Shown here in pieces: positions 1 through 8,731 of a DNA stretch of 64,000 nt. The stretch's first letter is position 1. Each line of letters opens with the position of its first letter. The notes under the pieces were generated by a model that saw only the letters and a program-made list of their open reading frames with translations, searched no databases and was not told where the DNA came from. The position numbers were made by a program, and so were the translations under genes. The DNA is from Ardenticatenaceae bacterium (GTDB taxonomy: Bacteria; Chloroflexota; Anaerolineae; Promineifilales; Promineifilaceae), in contig JACKBX010000004.1 of assembly GCA_020634375.1 (NCBI GenBank), positions 310,001 to 374,000 on the forward strand, given 5' to 3'.

Positions 1-297
1 CTAACCCAACTGGTGCAAACCGTTGAACTGGTACAAAAATACCTCAACCCCAACTTAAAAGTGCGCGGCCTGATTATGACCATGTACGACAGCCGCACCA
101 ACCTCAGCCGCCAAGTGGTAGAGGAAGTGCGCCGCTACTTCCCCGGCAAAGTCTTCCGCACTATCGTACCGCGCAATGTGCGGCTCAGTGAAGCGCCCAG
201 CTACGGCCAGCCCATCACTGCCTACGCTCCCAAATCACCGGGGGCGATGGCCTACAAAGTCTTAACCGCCGAACTAATCAAAGGCGATAAGAGCTAG
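1..297 (+). CDS. parA: ParA/Soj-type chromosome partitioning ATPase, C-terminal part
   Basis: This is the C-terminal end of a ParA/Soj ATPase; the gene begins before the window. Frame 1 is open from base 1 and ends in TAG at 295-297. Visible are the conserved stretch LTQLVQTVELVQKYLNPNL, the segment GLIMTMYDSRTNLS, and the family ending VRLSEAPSYGQPI. ParA family members bind ATP and DNA and, with ParB, segregate replication origins. parB follows after 14 bp in the same direction, the usual parAB order. The Walker A part lies outside the window, so activity cannot be judged. Confidence 0.93.
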   Translation, partial: LTQLVQTVELVQKYLNPNLKVRGLIMTMYDSRTNLSRQVVEEVRRYFPGKVFRTIVPRNVRLSEAPSYGQPITAYAPKSPGAMAYKVLTAELIKGDKS

Positions 298-311
298 AGG
301 AGAATGAGCAT

Positions 312-1196
312 ATGACCAAAAAGAAGGGCGGACTAGGACGTGGTTTAGGGGCATTGATTCCGGGGCCAGAGGAAACGGCCGTTTCTCCAGAAACGGCCGC
401 CACCGGCCTGCAAACCGTCCCCATCACCAACATCCAACCCAATCCCCACCAGCCCCGCACCGTTATGGATGGGGAAAAGCTGGAAGAATTGGCTGCCTCC
501 ATTCGTGAGCATGGTCTCATCCAACCCCTCATCGTCACTTCACAAGGGGATGGCAGTTACACCCTCATCGCTGGCGAGCGCCGTTGGCGTGCCTCGCAAG
601 AAGCCGGTCTTGCAGAAGTACCCGTCATCGTTAAAGAGGCGACCCCGCAGGACATGTTGGAACTAGCGATTATCGAGAACATTCAACGCGCCGATCTGAA
701 TCCCCTTGAAGAGGCCTATGCCTATCAACAGCTCATAGACGAATTTGGTCTGACACAAGACAAAGTCTCGCAGCGCGTGGGTAAGGCCCGTTCCACTGTT
801 GCCAATCTGGTGCGCTTACTTGATTTGCCGGCCAATATTCAGCAAGCCGTTAGCGATGGCGAGATTAGCGGCACGCACGCCCGCGTGCTGTTGCAACTGT
901 CCACCCCAGAGGCGCAAACCAGCGCCATGAATCAAATCATCAAGCTCAATTTGAGTGTGCGCCAGACGGAAACGCTGGTTGCCAATTTGTTAGCGCCCAA
1001 GAAATCGCAGTCCAAACCGCGTCCGGCGCTGCCTGTTGAATTGGCTGCACTGCAAACTAAATTTGAAAGCCGCCTGGGGACACGGGTTGCCATCCAAAAA
1101 AGTGGCAAGGGCGGCAAAGTCATCCTGCATTATTATTCCGATGAAGAGTTGCAAGCCATTTACGATGCTATTGTGGGTGATGAGGAGGAACGGTAG
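312..1196 (+). CDS. parB: ParB/Spo0J chromosome partitioning protein
   Basis: ParB is a CTP-dependent DNA clamp that loads at parS sites near the origin and works with ParA. The 294 residues show the typical opening KKKGGLGRGLGALIPG, a ParB/sulfiredoxin-like domain with the CTP-binding box GERRWRA (about residues 88-94) and the segment ENIQRADLNPLEEA. A helix-turn-helix region follows (LTQDKVSQRVGKARSTVANL), then a C-terminal dimerisation segment. The length is normal for the family. The ATG at 312 has an AGAGGAGA ribosome site about 8 bases upstream. It forms an operon with parA. The segment ETAVSPETAA after the N-terminus is encoded by two copies or near-copies of the ACGGCCGT motif. I found no parS-like site in this window. 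Confidence 0.96.
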   Translation: MTKKKGGLGRGLGALIPGPEETAVSPETAATGLQTVPITNIQPNPHQPRTVMDGEKLEELAASIREHGLIQPLIVTSQGDGSYTLIAGERRWRASQEAGLAEVPVIVKEATPQDMLELAIIENIQRADLNPLEEAYAYQQLIDEFGLTQDKVSQRVGKARSTVANLVRLLDLPANIQQAVSDGEISGTHARVLLQLSTPEAQTSAMNQIIKLNLSVRQTETLVANLLAPKKSQSKPRPALPVELAALQTKFESRLGTRVAIQKSGKGGKVILHYYSDEELQAIYDAIVGDEEER

Positions 1197-1252
1197 ATAG
1201 AGTGCAGAGATAGAGGAAGACCATTCTGCTCTCTATCTCTATCTACACTCTA
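1194..1252. repeat. AGATAGAG-word inverted repeat after parB
   Basis: The gap after parB holds an imperfect inverted repeat. The left arm (1194-1215) is made of AGATAGAG words and the right arm (1231-1252) of the complementary CTCTATCT words. The left arm starts at the parB stop codon. It could act as a hairpin that separates parB from the next gene, but there is no T-run. Confidence 0.6.
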
Positions 1253-1265
1253 CCCTTGTAACACG

Positions 1266-1922
1266 ATGTTCAAAAAAGACTACATTATGCGTATGATTGA
1301 GCAGGTAACGGCCGTGCTCACGCAAGTATTGGCGCTGGGCAATGGCCGCCAGTACGATGAGGCTTTTCTGCTCACCAGTGGCACGCTGCGCGACCTGACC
1401 GGTCTTGGCTCGGCGGCCCTGCGGCAGATTCCCGCCGAGGCGCTGCTGGACCGCTTGATGATGCAAGATGATTTGGGCTGGGTGGAAACGGCCGTTTCCA
1501 TTGCCACCCTCCTGCACCAAGAAGGGCTGCTCCATGCCGAGAAAGGCAACGAACTGGCAGCTTACGAAAGCCACCAGCAGGCATTGCAAATTCTCTTGAC
1601 CACCCACCAGCGCCGACCAGATGCCGATTGGCCGGAAATGGCTCCCACTATCCCTTCGCTGCTTTCCTATTTAGATGCCATTATCTTACCCGGCGAAACG
1701 TACGCGCAGCTTTTGCGCTATTTTGAAGAGCAGGGCGATTACGGCCGTGCTGAAGACGCCCTTTTCACCTGGCGTGATGCCCTGCCTGACGATGGCAACG
1801 CGCTCGAACTCGGTGACGATTTTTATCACCGGCTGCTGCAAAAAAGCGACCACGATCTGGAAAATGGTAATTTACCCCGCGCCGAAGTCCGCGCTGGGCT
1901 GGCTGATCTCACCGCTGACTGA
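1266..1922 (+). CDS. DUF6483-like hypothetical protein
   Basis: A 218-residue soluble protein of unknown function. The opening MFKKDYIMRMIEQVTAVL matches what I remember of the DUF6483 family, which is common in Chloroflexota and Firmicutes; this assignment is from memory. The rest is helical and rich in Leu/Ala, with TPR-like stretches (for example EKGNELAAYESHQQALQIL at about residues 94-112 and YGRAEDALFTWRDALPDDGNALELGDDFYHRLL near the end, quoted here in outline only). No signal peptide or membrane segment is visible. The neighbours, parB and an M24 peptidase, do not suggest a role. Two ACGGCCGT copies give VTAVL and ETAVS. Confidence 0.75.
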   Translation: MFKKDYIMRMIEQVTAVLTQVLALGNGRQYDEAFLLTSGTLRDLTGLGSAALRQIPAEALLDRLMMQDDLGWVETAVSIATLLHQEGLLHAEKGNELAAYESHQQALQILLTTHQRRPDADWPEMAPTIPSLLSYLDAIILPGETYAQLLRYFEEQGDYGRAEDALFTWRDALPDDGNALELGDDFYHRLLQKSDHDLENGNLPRAEVRAGLADLTAD

Positions 1923-1971
1923 AATTGATTCCTAAAAATCTCCGTATCCCCTGTAAAAAAAGACACGACTC

Positions 1972-3165
1972 ATGCAAAAACAACTCATTCAAGAAAAGCT
2001 AGCGCAAGCCACCCAAATCCTCGACGAATTTGACACTGACCTCTGGCTGACGTTTGTGCGCGAGAGCGCCCTGCAAGCCGATCCCGTTCTTGGCTTGATC
2101 GCCGGGGTAGATGTCACCTGGCACTCCGCATTTCTCGTCAGTCGCAGCGGGCAGCACACGGCCGTTGTCGGCCATTTTGATGCGCCCAACGTGCAAGAAT
2201 TAGACGCATATAGTCGCGTGATCGACTATCACGAAGGCATTGGCGATGCGCTGCGGCAAGCCATCGCGCAGTACAATCCGCAAACGCTTGCCATCAACTA
2301 TTCCGAAAGTGACGTAGCTGCCGATGGGCTAACGCATGGAATGTATCTCACCTTGCTGCGGCAGTTACAGGGAACACCTTATGCAGAACGCCTGGTTTCG
2401 GCAGAGCATATCATTGCTGCGCTGCGCGGCCGCAAAAGCGAAACGGAGGTGACGCTGGTGCGGCAGGCCATTCGTACCACCGAGCAGTTATTTGATGAGG
2501 TGGAGCAGTTTGTCAAACCGGGCATGACACAGCGGCAAATCGCGGCGTTTGTGCACGGCCGTATCGCCGAATTGGGTCTGGATTACGCCTGGCCCAAAGC
2601 CTTCAATCCCATTGTCACCTGTGGGCCAGAATCGGCCGTCGGCCATGCCGTGCCGGGGGATGCCGTGTTGCAAAAAGGACACACGCTGCACCTTGACCTG
2701 GGTGTGAAGCAAGATGAATACTGCTCAGACATTCAGCGCATGTGGTACGTGCTGGATGATGGCGAAACGGAGGCTCCGCTGGTGGTACAGCGTGCCTTTG
2801 ATGTGGTGTACGGAGCTATCAAAGCCGGGGAATCTTTGCTTACCCCTGGGACGCCCGGCTGGCAGGTGGATGAAGCCGCCCGCGATTTCATTGTGGACAA
2901 TGGTTACCCGGAATACATGCACGCGTTTGGCCATCTGCTGGGACGCTCGGCGCATGATGGGGCGACGGTGTTAGGCCCGCAGTGGGAACGGTACGCGGGC
3001 ATTTGTGAACTGCCGGTGGAAGTGGGTAATATCTTCACGCTGGAATTGCACGTCATCGTGCCTGAGCGCGGCATCATGAGTCTGGAGGAAGATGTGCTGG
3101 TGACGGAAACCGGGGTCGAGTATTTGAGTGTGCCGCAAACAAAACTGCGGTATATACGGCCGTAA
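1972..3165 (+). CDS. M24-family Xaa-Pro peptidase
   Basis: A metallopeptidase of the M24 (pita-bread) fold, likely an Xaa-Pro aminopeptidase or dipeptidase. The N-terminal creatinase-like domain covers about residues 1-160. The C-terminal catalytic domain shows the expected dinuclear metal ligands: Asp in LHLDLGVKQDEYCSDIQRM (both Asp residues), His in MHAFGHLLGRSAH, Glu in FTLELHVIVPE and Glu in SLEEDVLVTE. The 397-residue length is normal. There is no signal peptide, so it should be cytosolic. The TAA stop overlaps an ACGGCCGT copy. The next gene starts 9 bp later, suggesting co-transcription. Confidence 0.9.
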   Translation: MQKQLIQEKLAQATQILDEFDTDLWLTFVRESALQADPVLGLIAGVDVTWHSAFLVSRSGQHTAVVGHFDAPNVQELDAYSRVIDYHEGIGDALRQAIAQYNPQTLAINYSESDVAADGLTHGMYLTLLRQLQGTPYAERLVSAEHIIAALRGRKSETEVTLVRQAIRTTEQLFDEVEQFVKPGMTQRQIAAFVHGRIAELGLDYAWPKAFNPIVTCGPESAVGHAVPGDAVLQKGHTLHLDLGVKQDEYCSDIQRMWYVLDDGETEAPLVVQRAFDVVYGAIKAGESLLTPGTPGWQVDEAARDFIVDNGYPEYMHAFGHLLGRSAHDGATVLGPQWERYAGICELPVEVGNIFTLELHVIVPERGIMSLEEDVLVTETGVEYLSVPQTKLRYIRP

Positions 3166-3174
3166 TCACCCCTG

Positions 3175-4017
3175 ATGTATCCTGTCCTTTCTCATTACCA
3201 AACCCGCCCTCTGTTGCATGTGCGTGATGCGGGGGGAATGGCCGTTTCCCTCTCTCTCGATCTCAACCGTACGCAAACGGCCGTCACCCTGAACGCCGAC
3301 GGTGTGGTTTTGCCCGACGGCCAATTGCTAACCTGGCCCCAAATTGCGGAAATTAGCGACAATGAATTAAGCTGCTATCTCATCCGCGACGACGAAGCGC
3401 AGAAAATTCAGTTCTTTTCCGAAACCTTCAACCGCTTTTACAGTCTCATGCCCACCGAAGCCGCACCGACGATGCTCATTTCTGGCATCCCCATGCACCG
3501 CATCAAAGGCACAGACCCGCATAAAGATACGCTGAGTAAAATTCGGGCGGCGGCCCCAGTGACGGGTGAGGTGCTGGATACGACGATGGGCTTGGGTTAT
3601 ACGGCCGTTGCCGCTGCCCAAACTGCCCATCACGTCACCACGATAGAATTAGATCCCACTGTGGCCGAGATTTGCCGTCACAATCCCTGGTCGCAAGGGC
3701 TGTTCGACAATCCCCAAATCACTCGCCTGATTGGTGATGCGTATGATGTGATAGAGGAATTTGAGGACGGCAGTTTCCATCGCATTTTGCACGATCCCCC
3801 CACTTTCAGCCTGGCCGGGCATCTCTATTCCACCGAGTTTTATCGTCAATTGTATCGGGTGTTGGGGGGGAACGGCCGTCTCTTCCACTACATCGGCGAC
3901 CCCAAAAGCAAATCCGGCAGCAGCGTCACGCGCGGCGTCGTGCGCCGCTTACACGAAGCCGGTTTCTCACAAGTCAAACCGGCCCCTTATGCCTTTGGCG
4001 TCGTTGCAAAAAAATAG
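3175..4017 (+). CDS. Class I SAM-dependent methyltransferase-like protein
   Basis: A 280-residue protein whose C-terminal half (from about residue 130) has a Rossmann-type methyltransferase pattern: motif I GEVLDTTMGLGYTAVAAAQ, an acidic end of strand 2 (TTIELDPTV), and the motif IV-like segment RILHDPPTF. The N-terminal about 110 residues are a separate beta-rich region I cannot name. DPP[TF]F-type motifs occur in nucleic-acid and protein methyltransferases, but the substrate cannot be read here. It may be co-transcribed with the M24 gene upstream. It ends 8 bp from the convergent pucR-like gene, with no terminator hairpin between them. Confidence 0.78.
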   Translation: MYPVLSHYQTRPLLHVRDAGGMAVSLSLDLNRTQTAVTLNADGVVLPDGQLLTWPQIAEISDNELSCYLIRDDEAQKIQFFSETFNRFYSLMPTEAAPTMLISGIPMHRIKGTDPHKDTLSKIRAAAPVTGEVLDTTMGLGYTAVAAAQTAHHVTTIELDPTVAEICRHNPWSQGLFDNPQITRLIGDAYDVIEEFEDGSFHRILHDPPTFSLAGHLYSTEFYRQLYRVLGGNGRLFHYIGDPKSKSGSSVTRGVVRRLHEAGFSQVKPAPYAFGVVAKK

Positions 4018-4025
4018 GCTCTGGC

Positions 4026-5675
4026 CTACTCCTCCGGGCGTAACTGCCAGAACTTCAGCGCCAGTTGTAGTGCCAGCTTCATATCAGCTTGATTCAAGTC
4101 ATGTTCCGTTAGCTCTTGAATCCGATCCAGTCGATAGAGCAATGTGTTACGGTGGACGAAGAGAGATTCGGCCGTCTGACTGATATTCCCATGATGGGCA
4201 AAATAAGCATCAATTGTCTGCACCAAACTGCCCCGATGTTGAATATCATAAGCCACAAGCGGGCCAATTACCTGCTCTGTAAACTCCTTCACAACAGGTA
4301 AATCTTCCAACTCCCCAAGCAGACGGTAAACCCCCAGGCTGCTAAAATCAACGACAAAGTTGCTTAACTTCAACCGTTCTCCCAACTCCATAGCCTGTAA
4401 TGCTTCATGGTATCGTCTGGGCCATTCTGTCAGGTCTTTTGCTGGGCCGCTCATTCCGCCAATAAGCAATTTTTCAGGGAACTCTGCCTCAATTTGCTCA
4501 TGTAATCGGCGGGTAAAATCCAGGGTGGTTTCCGTTTCCTCATCATCTTTTAGACCATGAAAGACACAAACATGTTGATTGCCGTACACATGCACCAGCG
4601 CTGGACGGCTGTGATTACGCAGCAGCCAGTTGATGGTCGTTTCCAAGCGACGCAGCGAGGGTACATCGGCCCCCACCCAAGAAAATGTCAGCACCGTGTG
4701 CGGCTGTTGTGTATCGTGGTCCAAACGGCCAGACAAACGCTGCATTTCTGCTTCGGGTATTGTGCCCACCAAAATCCCTTCTAAAAAGTCGCCGCGCAGC
4801 GCTTTTTTAGCTTCGCTGACAGCTTTTGCTTTCGCCATTTCCAATGCGCAGGCAGCCGCACCATGTTCCACCGTTAAGCTGTCCAGTAAATCCAACTCGC
4901 TTGGTCGGCCAACCACTGACAAATAACCACGTGCACGGTCGCCAGAAACAATGGGGCTAATGAGCCGGGCCATGTTTTCTACAGGCAGTAGCTGCTGCCA
5001 ATAACTTTGCCGCGCTTTAGCTGCGGCCTTGCGATTGCGCAAAACGGCCGGGAGTTCTTCGCGTTGTGCCAGCGCATCAAGCAGCAATTGACGATCAATG
5101 TCCATGTTGCGCGGCCAACTAATAGCCTGAACTTCCAGGCGTTTATCTTGTACCAACACTAGTTTACCGGTCAACTTTGCCATCACGTCGGTCATTGCAT
5201 CCAACCCTTGCCCTTCCCGAGACATATCTGAGAGGCGTCGGTAAAGCTGCAACCCACGCTCTGTCGTGGCGGCACTGCGGTCTATTAATAACGCGGCAAT
5301 ATTACGGTGAATGTCACGCACACGAGTTTCGGCAGGCACAACCATAATGGGTGTTTGCAAGCTATTTGCTAACTTGATGACCGCTTCTGGCACCTCTTGG
5401 AAAAAGACCAGACCCGCTATAGGTAATTTGGCAAAGAACTCTACATGAGTTGCCATGTTGCTGACGCTGATTTGTTGTTGCACCCATGTGGGGATGATGA
5501 CGAGATCACCACTGTGAACATGATCTTCCAGGGTTTGCCAGGTAGAGAGAAGGGCGAACCAACTGACGTTATTACGGGTATGGGTTTCCCCTGCGACAAC
5601 GATGGTGTTTAGAGGTAACGCCAGGCGCAAAACGTCGCCGATGTTGACTTCCGAGAGAATGGGTTGATTAATCAT
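4026..5675 (-). CDS. PucR/CdaR-type transcriptional regulator
   Basis: A 549-residue PucR-family regulator. The N-terminal region (about 1-130, opening with SEVNIGDVLRLALPLNTIVVAG) is the PucR sensing domain. A GAF/GGDEF-like middle region follows, and the C-terminus carries the family's helix-turn-helix (HHGNISQTAESLFVHRNTLLYRLDRI). PucR proteins control purine or amino-sugar catabolism genes in other bacteria; no such target lies next to it, so the effector is unknown. It is the last gene of a minus-strand run starting with the response regulator at 8564 and lies 60 bp after the hybrid kinase gene. Confidence 0.9.
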   Translation of the reverse strand: MINQPILSEVNIGDVLRLALPLNTIVVAGETHTRNNVSWFALLSTWQTLEDHVHSGDLVIIPTWVQQQISVSNMATHVEFFAKLPIAGLVFFQEVPEAVIKLANSLQTPIMVVPAETRVRDIHRNIAALLIDRSAATTERGLQLYRRLSDMSREGQGLDAMTDVMAKLTGKLVLVQDKRLEVQAISWPRNMDIDRQLLLDALAQREELPAVLRNRKAAAKARQSYWQQLLPVENMARLISPIVSGDRARGYLSVVGRPSELDLLDSLTVEHGAAACALEMAKAKAVSEAKKALRGDFLEGILVGTIPEAEMQRLSGRLDHDTQQPHTVLTFSWVGADVPSLRRLETTINWLLRNHSRPALVHVYGNQHVCVFHGLKDDEETETTLDFTRRLHEQIEAEFPEKLLIGGMSGPAKDLTEWPRRYHEALQAMELGERLKLSNFVVDFSSLGVYRLLGELEDLPVVKEFTEQVIGPLVAYDIQHRGSLVQTIDAYFAHHGNISQTAESLFVHRNTLLYRLDRIQELTEHDLNQADMKLALQLALKFWQLRPEE

Positions 5676-5735
5676 ATGTACCTGACCAGTGTGCTACGGA
5701 TTCGCCAGCAGCCGTTGGCCGAAAATGCAGCATGT

Positions 5736-7781
5736 CTAAAGAGTTTCTTGCCCGTTTTGTATAGGCAGCCGAATAAGGAAGGTGGTTCCTTCGTGGGGTG
5801 CGCTGGCAACGCTGATGTCGCCACCGTGCTGTTCAATAATGCGATGGCTGGTAGCCAGCCCTAAGCCTGTTCCTTTGCCTGGGTCTTTGGTGGTGTAGAA
5901 GGGTTCAAAGATGTGTTCGGCTTCTGCGGCAGTGATGCCTTTGCCGTTGTCTCGGATAAGGATTTGTATGTGGTTGTCATCCATGTCGCGCCGGGTAATG
6001 ATTTCGATACAACGATTTTCAGGCACAGCCTCTACTGCATCACGGGCATTGACCAGTAGATTTAACCAGACGCTTTTCATGTGGTCCCAACTGGCAACGA
6101 CTTCGGGAAGGTTTTCTTCCATATTTTGGATGATGCTAATGTTGGCTGTTCCTAGTTGATACCGTACTAAATCTAGGGCTTGACGAATGGAGACATTTAC
6201 ATCAGCCGACTCAAATGCATATTGTTCTTGACGGGCAAAGTCAAGAAGTCCGCGCACGACTTTGGTGGCGCGTTCTCCAGCCTGGGAGATGAGGTCTACG
6301 GATTCATAATTCTCGTCTTCTGGAGGGATAAACATTTTGAGCATTTGAGCGTTGGCGTTGATGGCGGTGAGTGGGTTGTTGATTTCGTGGGCGACACCAG
6401 CAGCGAGTTGACCGATGGCAGCTAATTTACCGGCTTGTAAGAGGGTGTTTTCCATGCGGCGTTCTTCGCTGCGGTTTTGCCATAAGATAACGGCGCGGGC
6501 TGCGTTGGGTTGGGTGCTGGGGATAGGGTAAGCGTTGACTTCCCATTCTCGCAGCAAATGGTCTTCACCAATTCCTTTGACAGACCAACGTTGAACTTCT
6601 TTTTGAAGTAGGGTTTTAGCCGCAGCGCAGTGATCGCAAGGTGTTTCGCGTTGGAAGAAGGCGTGGTAGCAGACTTGTCCAGTTAGTTCTTCTGCGGTGG
6701 CGGGAAATTCATCGGCTTTGCTTTTGTTGATGGAGACGATTTTCCATTCCTGGTTGACGGTGTAAATGGGATGGGGAATGCCGTCAATGAGGGCTTGTAA
6801 GGTATTGCGGCTTTCGAGGATTTGTTGTTGGCGTTGGCGAACGTGGGTGAAGAGCCACGAGTTTTCGATGGCTTCGGCGATGGCGCGTGCCAGAGAGGAG
6901 AAGAGGTCTACATCGAAAGGGGTGAAGGGGGCGTTGCTTTTGTTGTATGCGGTCAGGACGCCGACGGCATGGCCACGTATGATGAGGGGGGCGGCAACGA
7001 TGTTTTGCACGTTGTTGCTGGGAAGGGTGTCGAAGTGAGGGTGGTAACGGCCGTCTCTGCCTACCTCGTTGCAATAGAGAACAGCCTGTTCAGTAAATGC
7101 CGTGCCAATGATTCCCTGCCCAACAGGGATCACGGGCATCTTTGCTAATTCTAGATCATGTTGAATGCTGCGGCACTGCTCGCAATATAAATGGCCGCTT
7201 TTCACCATGAAGATGGCCGCTGCATCTACATCGAGGATGGTGTCTACGCCGGTAACGGCCGTTTCCAACACCTCTCGCGTTTCCAATGTGGCAGACACCG
7301 ACTGAGCCACCTCATTCAAAGCCGCCAACTGCTGCCGCTGCTCCTGCAACTGTTTCTCCAACTGCTGCGTGCGCAAAATCGTCTTCACCCGCGCCAGCAG
7401 TTCCTGCGGGTAATAGGGCTTCGTAATATAGTCGTCAGCCCCCGTTGATAATGCCTCCACTTTGTCCTGGCTGGTTGCAGCGGCCGTCAGCAGCACCACC
7501 CGCGTATATTGCAATTCCGGGTGATTGCGAATCCAACTCAACACCTCCAACCCAGACATACCGGGCATCCGCATGTCCAACAGCACTAAATCAATTTCCG
7601 TTTTTGTGCCTAAAGTAGATCGCAGGAATTCAATGGCCTGCAACCCATTACTAGCCAGCGAAATACGGTAGCCTTCTTTCTTCACCAAAAAATCCGCCAG
7701 GGACTCAGCAATTTCTGGCTCATCGTCTACCACCAGCAAGTGTGCTTTGTCAGGTATGGAGGATTGTGCTGCTGTACTCAT
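5736..7781 (-). CDS. REC-GAF-PAS histidine kinase
   Basis: A cytosolic hybrid kinase of about 681 residues. It has an N-terminal receiver (HLLVVDDEPEIAESL; phospho-Asp in LVLLDMRMPGMSG; Lys in DDYITKPYYPQ), a GAF domain (about 165-305), a PAS domain (about 335-440), HisKA with the phospho-His in QLAAGVAHEINNPLT, and an HATPase domain with DNGKGI and GTGLGLA boxes. The PAS carries clustered cysteines (CYHAFFQRETPCDHC), which could bind a metal or sense redox (inference). The frame stays open to a TTG at 7838, but the ATG at 7781 directly precedes the receiver. The response-regulator gene lies 75 bp upstream, probably in the same transcript. Confidence 0.93.
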   Translation of the reverse strand: MSTAAQSSIPDKAHLLVVDDEPEIAESLADFLVKKEGYRISLASNGLQAIEFLRSTLGTKTEIDLVLLDMRMPGMSGLEVLSWIRNHPELQYTRVVLLTAAATSQDKVEALSTGADDYITKPYYPQELLARVKTILRTQQLEKQLQEQRQQLAALNEVAQSVSATLETREVLETAVTGVDTILDVDAAAIFMVKSGHLYCEQCRSIQHDLELAKMPVIPVGQGIIGTAFTEQAVLYCNEVGRDGRYHPHFDTLPSNNVQNIVAAPLIIRGHAVGVLTAYNKSNAPFTPFDVDLFSSLARAIAEAIENSWLFTHVRQRQQQILESRNTLQALIDGIPHPIYTVNQEWKIVSINKSKADEFPATAEELTGQVCYHAFFQRETPCDHCAAAKTLLQKEVQRWSVKGIGEDHLLREWEVNAYPIPSTQPNAARAVILWQNRSEERRMENTLLQAGKLAAIGQLAAGVAHEINNPLTAINANAQMLKMFIPPEDENYESVDLISQAGERATKVVRGLLDFARQEQYAFESADVNVSIRQALDLVRYQLGTANISIIQNMEENLPEVVASWDHMKSVWLNLLVNARDAVEAVPENRCIEIITRRDMDDNHIQILIRDNGKGITAAEAEHIFEPFYTTKDPGKGTGLGLATSHRIIEQHGGDISVASAPHEGTTFLIRLPIQNGQETL

Positions 7782-7856
7782 CTTACAGGCAAAAATTGAG
7801 GGGGAAGTTGGAAATCTGATGACAACAACTCCCCCCAACTAATAACAAACAATCTA

Positions 7857-8564
7857 TTACGTTGCTGCTGAAGAGAATGTATACCCGTGCCCTTGAATCG
7901 TGCGGATGTAAACCGGATTGCTGGGTTCTGGCTCGATCTTTTCGCGCAAATTTTTGATATGCGCCCGCACTAATTCTGGGCTGCCAGTATCTCGTGGATA
8001 ATCCCAGACATCTTGCAGCAATTGCTGGCTGTTAAATACTTGATCGGCGTTGCTCATCAAATGATACAGCAGATCAAACTGCACATTGGTTAACAGCGAT
8101 GTCTCATAGGGGGTGGAAATTTCAAACGTGCGACAGTTTAGGATAACGTTCCCGACAATCACTTTGTCACGCTGATCCGGCTCTACTGGCGCTGGTTGGA
8201 AACGTCGAAAAATGGCTTTGACGCGCAATTCTAACTCTTCCATATTGAAGGGTTTGACCAAGTAATCGTCTGCACCGGCGCGGAAACCCTCGATTTTGTC
8301 TTCGTCTTTTGCCTTTGCTGTCAGAAACAATACAGGAAGTTCTTGTAACAACGGATCTCCACGAATTTGTCGGCAGACCTGGTAGCCATCTGCACCAGGC
8401 ATCATAATGTCCAGAATAAACAAATCTGGGCGATGCCGCCGCGCCAGTTGCAATCCTTCTGTCCCGCTTTTTGCCACCATGACTTGATGCCCATACATTT
8501 TTAGAGCACGCTGCAATGTGCGGGATACCAGTTCATCATCGTCTATTACAAGAATCACGGCCAT
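7857..8564 (-). CDS. OmpR/PhoB-type response regulator
   Basis: A 235-residue DNA-binding response regulator. The receiver (1-120) has the acidic pair in VILVIDDDELVSRTL, the phospho-Asp in DLFILDIMMPGADG and the conserved Lys in DDYLVKPFNMEE. The winged-helix output domain (about 130-235) ends with VYIRTIQGHGYTF, typical of OmpR/PhoB proteins. The chosen ATG at 8564 is preceded by AGAGGT about 8 bases upstream. The frame is open for another 49 codons upstream but that stretch is heptamer repeat. The neighbouring REC-GAF-PAS kinase is the likely partner (inference). Confidence 0.95.
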   Translation of the reverse strand: MAVILVIDDDELVSRTLQRALKMYGHQVMVAKSGTEGLQLARRHRPDLFILDIMMPGADGYQVCRQIRGDPLLQELPVLFLTAKAKDEDKIEGFRAGADDYLVKPFNMEELELRVKAIFRRFQPAPVEPDQRDKVIVGNVILNCRTFEISTPYETSLLTNVQFDLLYHLMSNADQVFNSQQLLQDVWDYPRDTGSPELVRAHIKNLREKIEPEPSNPVYIRTIQGHGYTFSSAAT

Positions 8565-8680
8565 AGATACTACCTCTTGCCTTTTAGTTGTTACGTTGTA
8601 TGCACCATTGTTATCCGCATTATGTGAACACAGCCGTAAGTATAACAGATTTTGAGATGGGATGGGGATGGGAGATGGAG

Positions 8681-8722
8681 GATTAGGGACTAGAGATTGG
8701 GAGTTTATCAATCCCTAGTCCC
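8681..8722. repeat. GATTAGG/GACTAGA heptamer hairpin
   Basis: The gap between the E2 gene and the response regulator contains GATTAGG GACTAGA GATTGGG heptamers. Their left arm GGGACTAG (8686-8693) pairs with CTAGTCCC (8715-8722), followed by TTTT. It may end or separate transcripts. Confidence 0.65.
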
Positions 8723-8731
8723 TTTTAATGG

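Noticed and set aside
7782..7838. TTG start giving the hybrid kinase 19 extra residues
   Set aside because: The extra residues do not fit a receiver domain, and the ATG at 7781 directly precedes it.
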